From positions 62,001 to 126,000 of the forward strand of contig NZ_FXUG01000004.1 in the NCBI RefSeq assembly GCF_900182915.1: 64,000 nucleotides of DNA, read 5' to 3'. The notes under the pieces were generated by a model. The model searched no databases, had not been told where the DNA came from, and was given only the letters and a program-made list of their open reading frames with translations. Origin of the DNA: Neorhodopirellula lusitana. GTDB taxonomy: Bacteria; Planctomycetota; Planctomycetia; Pirellulales; Pirellulaceae. Shown here piece after piece: positions 57,887 through 64,000 of the stretch. Each line of letters opens with the position of its first letter. Position 1 is the first letter of the stretch. Position numbers and translations under genes: made by a program.

Positions 57887-58984
57887 TCAAAACCGCCACT
57901 CGAACATGCCGCCCGCCGCTCCATTATCAGCCATGTACGGATACAACACCAGGTTGTCATTCGCCTTTTCAGTCCGAGCGATCGCCGTGGTCGCAACGTA
58001 AGCCATCCACCATCCCAACGCGACCTGAGAAGGGTAATGATCGTCATCATTAACGCGGGAAAGCGGCCCAAGCAGAGAGCCTGCATAGAAAGCGGACTTC
58101 AAGATTGGACGGTCAGTCATCTTTGCAGCGTTGATGAATGGAAAAGCGGACATGAAGGCATGGCCGCTAACGCCATTATTGTCTTGGAATGGCAACCAAC
58201 GCGAATTCCGATCCTTTTCACCAGGCCGTGATCCGCCCGTCAATCGCTGAGCGACCATCAGGGACGGCGCGCCCACCAAGAATGTTCGTAACGACCGTTC
58301 GCCCCATCGTCCAGTCGTTGCCAAAGCTGGCGACTCGTCAAAGAACGCTCCCGCTGCCCACGTCGCGGCGAAGACCGGTAATGAGTACCTCCCGTTGCCC
58401 AACTCCTTGCTGGAGTGAAGTGACTCAAACCAATCGTCACTCGATGCGCCGCGAACGCTGACTTGAAAGTGATCTTGGATCCCTTGGTCAAGCTGTGTGT
58501 TAGCGATCGCAGCCCCGACCAAGAACCCACCAGCAAGCATCTTGAACGAATGCAAGTCGTAGTAATAAGCGTGGTCCGCCTTGATCCGCTGCCACAACGT
58601 TCCCCGACCCGACGCCTGACCAGAGATCGCAAAGTCACGCTCCATCGGATAGGCAACCGACCAGTCGTCAAGGGACTCGTCGTCAAAACGCAACGCTTCA
58701 ACTGCACCGCCGTCAGCATTAACGAAGCGCCAGTCTTCAGCCCCACCTCCACCCCCGTCATCGCCCATCATTCTGGCCCAGCTGTCCGACGGTGAAATCA
58801 GTCGTGTCGGCGGCGGATCACTGGACTCGAGTAGCCCCTGGGGCCAAGCCCTACACGGGAACAACACGCCGATCAAAACCATGCCCAACAAGCACGCTGC
58901 CAAACACAACGCACAACTTGCAACCGCTCGGCTTGCAACCGCTCGGCAGCACGACGAAGGACGGGATGACAAACGGGTTTCCAT
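57887..58984 (-). CDS. PAP2-superfamily phosphatase, exported or membrane-bound
   Basis: The product has 365 residues from the ATG at 58984. The signal region has a duplicated pentapeptide (RAVASRAVAS) from a 15-bp repeat. The hydrophobic core is about 20-45. PAP2 signatures are NNGVSGHAFMSAFPFIN (with the SGH) and LSRVNDDDHYPSQVALGWWM (with the SR-H-P pattern). The first motif (KDRNSRWLPF) is weak. Members hydrolyse lipid phosphates or pyrophosphates in the periplasm. It lies 246 bases upstream of the polyketide genes and may or may not belong with them. Confidence 0.85.
   Translation of the reverse strand: METRLSSRPSSCCRAVASRAVASCALCLAACLLGMVLIGVLFPCRAWPQGLLESSDPPPTRLISPSDSWARMMGDDGGGGGAEDWRFVNADGGAVEALRFDDESLDDWSVAYPMERDFAISGQASGRGTLWQRIKADHAYYYDLHSFKMLAGGFLVGAAIANTQLDQGIQDHFQVSVRGASSDDWFESLHSSKELGNGRYSLPVFAATWAAGAFFDESPALATTGRWGERSLRTFLVGAPSLMVAQRLTGGSRPGEKDRNSRWLPFQDNNGVSGHAFMSAFPFINAAKMTDRPILKSAFYAGSLLGPLSRVNDDDHYPSQVALGWWMAYVATTAIARTEKANDNLVLYPYMADNGAAGGMFEWRF
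58917..58946. repeat. In-frame 15-bp duplication in the PAP2 signal peptide
   Basis: CTTGCAACCGCTCGG occurs twice head to tail (58917-58931, 58932-58946). On the minus strand it encodes the repeated RAVAS of the signal peptide. Confidence 0.95.
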
Positions 58985-59114
58985 GGATCAGTCCATTAGC
59001 GTTAGTGGGTAACCGCCACCCCAACTACTAAAACTTTAGTTGCAGTAACAAGATCGCTTGATCCGATCGAGCCGGAACAAACGACACCTGCTTGCCTTTG
59101 CCACCGAAGGATCG

Positions 59115-62100
59115 CTATTCGCTAGCTAAATTCTTCGAATCAGCCAATCCGGCTTCACCCTCTCCCTTGGACGCAAACCATGGATAAATTGCGGGGATGA
59201 CGACACAAGTCAGCAGCGTGCTGGTGACCAAACCGCCAATCACGACCGTCGCCAGCGGACGCTGCAACTCGGCTCCGTCACTGGTCGACAGTGCCATCGG
59301 CAAGAACCCCAAGCTGGCCACCATGGCGGTCATCAGCACCGGCCGCAATCGATCGTCCGCAGCACTGTAGGCCGCATCACGAAGTGAATCTCCACGCTTG
59401 CGATGGTGCTCAGCGTCACTCACCCAAACCAATCCGTTCAACACGGCGACGCCAAACAGGGCAATGAACCCCACCCCAGCTGCAATGCTAAAAGGCATGT
59501 CTCGCAACATCAACGCAAACACACCGCCGCTGGCCGCAATCGGCACGCATAAGAAGATCAGCAACGCCAATCGCGCGGAGCCGAACGAGGTGAACAGAAG
59601 CAAGAAGATCACCACCAGCACAATCGGCGTGATGATCGCCAAGCGACGACTGGCGGATTGCAGGTTCTCAAAATCACCGCCCCAACGAAGCTCGTAACCG
59701 GCCGGCAACGAGACTTCTTTCGCGACCGCCGCCTGCGCATCGGCAACGAAGGAGGCCACATCGCGGCCGCGCACGTTCGCCGACACGAAAGTTCGTCGCC
59801 GGCCGTTTTCGTGCTCGACCGTCGGCGGCGTTTGCTCCAACCGAATGCTAGCGAGTTCGTACAACGGCACCGGCTTCCCGCCCGCCGTCGCAACCGGCAA
59901 GTGCTTTAGCTGATCAACCTTCGACCGCCAGCTTTCGGCGAACCGAACGCGAATCGGGAACCGGGCTCGCCCGTCCAACACTTCACCTACCGGACGGCCG
60001 CCCAACGCATCGACAACGTCCATGACCTGTTGCGCATCGATCCCATATCTCGCCAGCGCGTCTCGATCCGGTTCGATCGTGAGAGCCGCAAGCGTTGACT
60101 GGATATCAGCCTTCACGTCGGCCGAACCCGGCACACTTCGCAACACACGTTCGATCTTCTTCGCTTTGCTAGACAGTGTTTCCAAATCGTCACCATACAA
60201 CAACACGGCAACGTCGGCCTTGACGCCCGCCACCAACTCATCGACTCGCATCTCGATCGGCTGAGTAAATCCGAACGCGACGCCTGGAACACTTTGCGTT
60301 AACACGGCTTCCATGTCTGTGATTAATTCCTCCCGAGACTTCGGGTTCGGCCAAGTCGCTGGCGGGTTCAACATCACCCAAACATCGCTTTGATGCACGC
60401 CCATCACATCGTTCGCAATTTCCGGGCGACCGGTTTTGGTAAACACCGTCTTGATCTCAGGCAACTTCAGCAGTTCGGTTTCAACCTGCTTCGCCATCGC
60501 CTCGGCCCCTTCCAGCGAAGCACTCGGCAGCCGAACCGCTTCGACCAACAGGTCACCCTCATTCAAACGCGGCATGAACTCCGCCCCCAAATTCATCGCC
60601 ACCGGGACACTAACCGCAAACAGACACGCAGCCACAACAGCAGTGGCAAACGGCGATCCAACGGCCGTTCGCACCAGCGGTAGGTAAACCTTCTTTAACA
60701 TCCGGATCGGCCACAAATCATGGTCATGCGGATTTTTGGGAAGCGACAAAGAAGCCAAAGCCGGCATCAACGTCATCGACAAGACAAATGAACCGAACAA
60801 CGCGAACAGCACGGTCAACGCCATCGGCCGGAACATTTTGCCTTCGGTGCCTTCCAACAACAAAACAGGCACGTAGACAACCGCGATGATCAGTTCCCCG
60901 AACATGGTCGGTCCACGAACTTCCATACAAGCGTCACGAATGATGGCCAATCGAGACTTACTGTCACGCTTCAAAGACAATCGCCGCACGCAATTTTCAA
61001 CCATGATGACCGAAGAGTCGACAATCAAACCAAAGTCGATCGCCCCCAGACTCATCAAACTGGCGGAAATACCAGTAGCCAACATGACGTTCGACGCGAA
61101 CAACATCGACAACGGAATCGCCAGGGCCACGATGATCCCCGCCCGCAAACTACCCAACGTGACCAACAACACAATCGCGACCAACACGCCGCCTTCCAAC
61201 AAGTTCTTCATCACCGTGTACAAGGTACGGTCAATGAGTTCTTCACGATCGTAAATTACTTCCAATCGGACGTCGTTGGGAAGCGTTTGCTGGACTTCCG
61301 CAATACGCTCTTTCACACGGCTAACCACGTCGCGAGAATTCTCACCGATTCGCATCATCACCATGCCCGTCACCGCTTCCCCACGACCGTCCCGACTGAC
61401 CGCGCCTTGCCGGGGCATCGGCGCGATTGAAACGTCAGCAACGTCGGACAACAACAAAGGCGAACCATTCGTGCTTCGCCGGATCACGATATTCCGCAGG
61501 TCGTCCACACCACTCAACAACGCTTGCCCGCGAATGAACCGTTGCTCGTCGTGATGGATCACATAGCCGCCACCCGCATTCGCATTGGCCGCTTCAATCC
61601 GCGCAAAAAGCGTTTCCAGTGTCAAACCCTGAGCCGTCAACTCATTCGGATCGGGTCGGACTTCGAACGTCTTATAGAACCCGCCCATCACATTGATCTC
61701 CGTCACTCCATCCACCTGACGAAGCTTCGGTGAAATGTCCCACTCCAACAAAGTCCGCAATTCCATCGGCGACTTCGAATCGCCACGAACTTCGAATTGC
61801 AGAATTTCCCCAAGCGCCGTCGTCATCGGTCCCAACTCTGGCGGACCGTACCCGGCAGGCAGACTCGCCATGGCCGCCGAAAGTCGTTGGTTGACTTGTT
61901 GGTTGGCAAAATAAACGTCCGTGCCTTCGTTAAACACGATCGTGATAACAGACAATCCGAACTTGGAAATACTGCGGACCTCGTCGACATTGGGCAGTCC
62001 ACCCATTGTCCATTCGATTGGATAAGTAACCTGCCGTTCAACCTCAACCGGCGGCAGCGATCCTGCCGCCGTGATGACGGTCACCTGCGTGTTTGTCAAA

Positions 62101-62222
62101 TCGGGAACCGCATCGATCGGCAACAACAGCGCGCTGCGGATCCCCAGCCCAGCCATCAGAACAGTGCCAATGATGACCAGGAAGCGGTTTCGCAGGGAAA
62201 ATTCGATTAGTCGTTCCAACAT
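59115..62222 (-). CDS. czcA: CzcA-type heavy-metal RND efflux transporter
   Basis: The product has 1,035 residues with 12 membrane helices in the RND pattern. The N-terminus (MLERLIEFSLRNRFLVIIGT) and PIDAVPDLTNTQV are typical of the HME group. Helix 4 reads LGAIDFGLIVDSSVIMVENC, with the proton-relay Asp, Asp and Glu spaced as in CzcA (divalent cations) rather than as in CusA (copper/silver). It exports metal from the periplasm or cytoplasm through an adaptor and an outer-membrane channel; the adaptor lies 4 bases upstream. No outer-membrane partner is visible in the window. Confidence 0.93.
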   Translation of the reverse strand: MLERLIEFSLRNRFLVIIGTVLMAGLGIRSALLLPIDAVPDLTNTQVTVITAAGSLPPVEVERQVTYPIEWTMGGLPNVDEVRSISKFGLSVITIVFNEGTDVYFANQQVNQRLSAAMASLPAGYGPPELGPMTTALGEILQFEVRGDSKSPMELRTLLEWDISPKLRQVDGVTEINVMGGFYKTFEVRPDPNELTAQGLTLETLFARIEAANANAGGGYVIHHDEQRFIRGQALLSGVDDLRNIVIRRSTNGSPLLLSDVADVSIAPMPRQGAVSRDGRGEAVTGMVMMRIGENSRDVVSRVKERIAEVQQTLPNDVRLEVIYDREELIDRTLYTVMKNLLEGGVLVAIVLLVTLGSLRAGIIVALAIPLSMLFASNVMLATGISASLMSLGAIDFGLIVDSSVIMVENCVRRLSLKRDSKSRLAIIRDACMEVRGPTMFGELIIAVVYVPVLLLEGTEGKMFRPMALTVLFALFGSFVLSMTLMPALASLSLPKNPHDHDLWPIRMLKKVYLPLVRTAVGSPFATAVVAACLFAVSVPVAMNLGAEFMPRLNEGDLLVEAVRLPSASLEGAEAMAKQVETELLKLPEIKTVFTKTGRPEIANDVMGVHQSDVWVMLNPPATWPNPKSREELITDMEAVLTQSVPGVAFGFTQPIEMRVDELVAGVKADVAVLLYGDDLETLSSKAKKIERVLRSVPGSADVKADIQSTLAALTIEPDRDALARYGIDAQQVMDVVDALGGRPVGEVLDGRARFPIRVRFAESWRSKVDQLKHLPVATAGGKPVPLYELASIRLEQTPPTVEHENGRRRTFVSANVRGRDVASFVADAQAAVAKEVSLPAGYELRWGGDFENLQSASRRLAIITPIVLVVIFLLLFTSFGSARLALLIFLCVPIAASGGVFALMLRDMPFSIAAGVGFIALFGVAVLNGLVWVSDAEHHRKRGDSLRDAAYSAADDRLRPVLMTAMVASLGFLPMALSTSDGAELQRPLATVVIGGLVTSTLLTCVVIPAIYPWFASKGEGEAGLADSKNLASE

Positions 62223-62226
62223 CGAA

Positions 62227-63702
62227 TCACTCCTCCCCTTCCAAAAGCAGCTCGCTCTTCAGCGCAAACGCCCCCGCCACAACGACGGCTTGCCCCACCG
62301 ATAACCCGCTGCGAATCTCGACCCGTTCGTCCGTTTGCGATCCCAACTCCACGGCGACTGGTGAAAAACCATCACCGTCCACAACGAACACGCTGGCCTG
62401 GCCATCGAGATCCACAACGGCCGATTCAGGAACCACGATGGCATCGACAATCGTCTGTGTCGGGACCTCCATCCGTGCGAACAACCCCGGCCGAAAATGC
62501 CCGGCGGTATTATCAATTTGCGCGACCAACGGGATCGCTCCCGAATTCGGATCCACTTGGCGTCCCAAGAAGTACACCGTCGCGGTCTGCGGAGGTGCGT
62601 TGACCGACGGGGTCAGCACCATGACGGTGTCACCCTCCGTCACGTTGATCGAACTCCAGTCTCGCCCGCGAATATCAGCCTCGATCCACAAGCCGGTCGT
62701 GTCGGCGATCACAAACAGTTCATCCTGTTCCTTCACTCGTTCAGTCGCTGAAAAGGCTTTCAACTCGACTGTTCCGGACATCGGTGACTTGATCGTCAAT
62801 CGCGAGACATCTGGGTCATTGGGCGATACATCCAGTCCACTCGTCGAGTTCGCGGTGGCCCCCAACAACGTCCCGAGCGTTTGTTGTGCAATTGTCAAAG
62901 CACGCTCCGACTCACGAACCTGCGCGTCTGCTTTGGCGAGCGACTGCTGTGTTTGGAACAAGGACTGTTCAATGACCGCCGCTAACTCCGATTCCGTTTG
63001 CTGTTGTTCGCTCAACCGCTGCTGAACCAACCGACCGCTAACCGCGCCCCGGTCGGCAGCGTTGCCAATCGCGCCGGCCAGACTGGACGCGAGTTTTGAC
63101 TTGCTATACGCGGTAAGCAATTGGCCACCAAAATCACCAAGCGTCATACCACCCAGATCCTTTTTAATCGCCTCGACCGACTCGCCCGCACGAATCAGCT
63201 TGGCAAGTTGAGCCACGCCGTCATGGATATCCGCCTCCCACCGGTAAGCTCTCTTGGCGAGCGCAAGATCGGTTTGACTGGCCAAGATTCGGTTCCGCGC
63301 TGCTCCGATTGATGGACTGCGTAGCACGGCAACAGGCTGGTCCCGATCGACCCGGTCTCCCGTTTTCACCAACACCGATTCCAGAATCCCATCCGTTGGC
63401 GTTCGCAGTGACACATGGCGTGAATCGTCGTACAGAAACCTCGCTGGCAACGCTCGCGTCAGCATCAAGTCACCTCGTTTAACCGGCTCTGTACGAATCC
63501 CGGCGCTGCGCAACTTCACGTCGGTTAGGGTGACACGTTGAGCGTCCTGAACAACTTGAGAAGAAAGTGATTCATTGCCGTCCACATCCTCTTTAATGGA
63601 ACTGCCAGAACCTGACCCGTAGTAGGAACTCCAAGCAAACCAGCCTGTCGTGCTCACGACTACGAGCGCAAAAAGGGCGCTAATGAATTGTTTTGATTTC
63701 AT
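62227..63702 (-). CDS. czcB: RND efflux periplasmic adaptor (CzcB/CusB type)
   Basis: The product has 491 residues. The N-terminal helix (about 5-25) is a signal or anchor. A beta-barrel/lipoyl part begins near 95, followed by a long coiled coil (about 140-290). LTIKSPMSGTVELKAFSATE is the second lipoyl half, and VPESAVVDLDGQASVFVVDG is the membrane-proximal part. Histidine-rich metal-binding tails are not seen. It bridges CzcA to an outer-membrane factor. Its stop is 4 bases before the czcA start. Confidence 0.92.
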   Translation of the reverse strand: MKSKQFISALFALVVVSTTGWFAWSSYYGSGSGSSIKEDVDGNESLSSQVVQDAQRVTLTDVKLRSAGIRTEPVKRGDLMLTRALPARFLYDDSRHVSLRTPTDGILESVLVKTGDRVDRDQPVAVLRSPSIGAARNRILASQTDLALAKRAYRWEADIHDGVAQLAKLIRAGESVEAIKKDLGGMTLGDFGGQLLTAYSKSKLASSLAGAIGNAADRGAVSGRLVQQRLSEQQQTESELAAVIEQSLFQTQQSLAKADAQVRESERALTIAQQTLGTLLGATANSTSGLDVSPNDPDVSRLTIKSPMSGTVELKAFSATERVKEQDELFVIADTTGLWIEADIRGRDWSSINVTEGDTVMVLTPSVNAPPQTATVYFLGRQVDPNSGAIPLVAQIDNTAGHFRPGLFARMEVPTQTIVDAIVVPESAVVDLDGQASVFVVDGDGFSPVAVELGSQTDERVEIRSGLSVGQAVVVAGAFALKSELLLEGEE

Positions 63703-63784
63703 GCTGCTGTTAACGAAAGAGGGATTCTCTGGTCTGCTCGACGAACCAAACGTTCACGAGCCAACTATCAACCGAGAATCAAAC

Positions 63785-64000
63785 TCAACAGCGCATCACG
63801 CAAGACAGGACGCAGCGGTCGCGCAACAAGGCATCGGCAGCAGATCGCTGACGCGGATCCTTGGTTCGCAAGTAGCACTCAAACCGCGATTCCGACCAAT
63901 CGCATATCGCGACCATGGGAACATCGGGGATGACGAGTTCAAACGAGCTAGTGCTGGGCGCCGTTGCGACACTGAAACTAACAAAATTGGTCGGCGGATT
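63785..64000 (-). CDS. C-terminal part of an unrecognised protein (5' end outside window)
   Basis: A 71-residue open frame in the third reading position enters from the right edge and ends with TGA at 63785-63787, 82 bases upstream of the adaptor gene. It contains FELVIPDVPMVAICDW and RFECYLRTKDPRQRSAADAL and has three cysteines at the end. Its composition looks like coding sequence, but I do not recognise a family and too little is visible. Confidence 0.4.
   Translation of the reverse strand, partial: NPPTNFVSFSVATAPSTSSFELVIPDVPMVAICDWSESRFECYLRTKDPRQRSAADALLRDRCVLSCVMRC

Noticed and set aside
63796..63984. 62-codon minus-strand frame near the right edge
   Set aside because: A different frame that enters from the right edge and ends at 63785 covers the same bases with more protein-like composition.

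Overview
The window looks like chromosome of a marine planctomycete of the Pirellulales (Rhodopirellula/Blastopirellula type). The evidence is a GC content in the mid-fifties by eye, a BBP7-type outer-membrane barrel protein, an SHD1-domain secreted protein, a LEPR-motif exported protein carrying DUF4347, a DUF1080 protein, a Ser/Thr kinase with several C-terminal membrane helices, and a dispersed palindromic intergenic repeat that I associate with Rhodopirellula genomes. I see no rRNA, tRNA, CRISPR array, insertion sequence or prophage.

Layout. 1-9.5 kb (minus): a five-gene run with a TPR protein, an ExbB/TolQ channel, an ExbD/TolR partner, a membrane-anchored protein with a TonB-like N-terminus and a terpenoid-cyclase-like alpha/alpha toroid, and an alpha-2-macroglobulin that leaves the window. 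9.8-15 kb: a DegT/DnrJ aminotransferase divergent from kdsA, a lipoprotein with a degenerate transglutaminase-like core, and a secreted esterase. 15-22 kb: a thioredoxin-like protein, an unknown protein, an O-antigen-ligase-like membrane protein, a homologue of tRNA-queuosine mannosyltransferase, a ThiD2-ThiE fusion and a secreted protein. 22-36 kb: guaB, an SHD1-domain protein, an alpha/beta hydrolase, a Gly/Cys-rich lipoprotein, a PIN-TRAM/GroES pair, a GH110-like beta-helix protein, a short SecA paralogue and the BBP7 barrel. 36-44 kb: a hydrolase, mscL, a Ser/Thr kinase and the Tad secretion core cpaF-tadB-tadC. 44-54 kb: a Dabb protein, a DNase I-fold pseudo-enzyme, an FHA-GAF-adenylate cyclase, a DUF1080 protein, a DUF4404 protein and a 1,274-residue LEPR/DUF4347/Calx-beta/lectin/sugar-dehydrogenase protein. 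54-59 kb: a type III polyketide synthase cluster (methyltransferase, FAD oxidoreductase, PKS) and a PAP2 phosphatase. 59-64 kb: a CzcBA-type metal efflux pair and the 3' end of an unknown gene.

How the genes work together. Envelope biology dominates: LPS core synthesis (kdsA), possible surface-polymer ligation, protein export (short SecA), Tad secretion, an outer-membrane barrel, metal efflux and mechanosensing. The most unusual unit is the first operon. In it a proton-driven ExbB/ExbD motor sits beside a protein that keeps the TonB/TolA-like anchor with its SxxxH motif but carries an alpha/alpha toroid in place of a TonB C-terminal domain, next to a macroglobulin.

Functions come from reading motifs in the sequence and from memory of the families. 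No database search was run.
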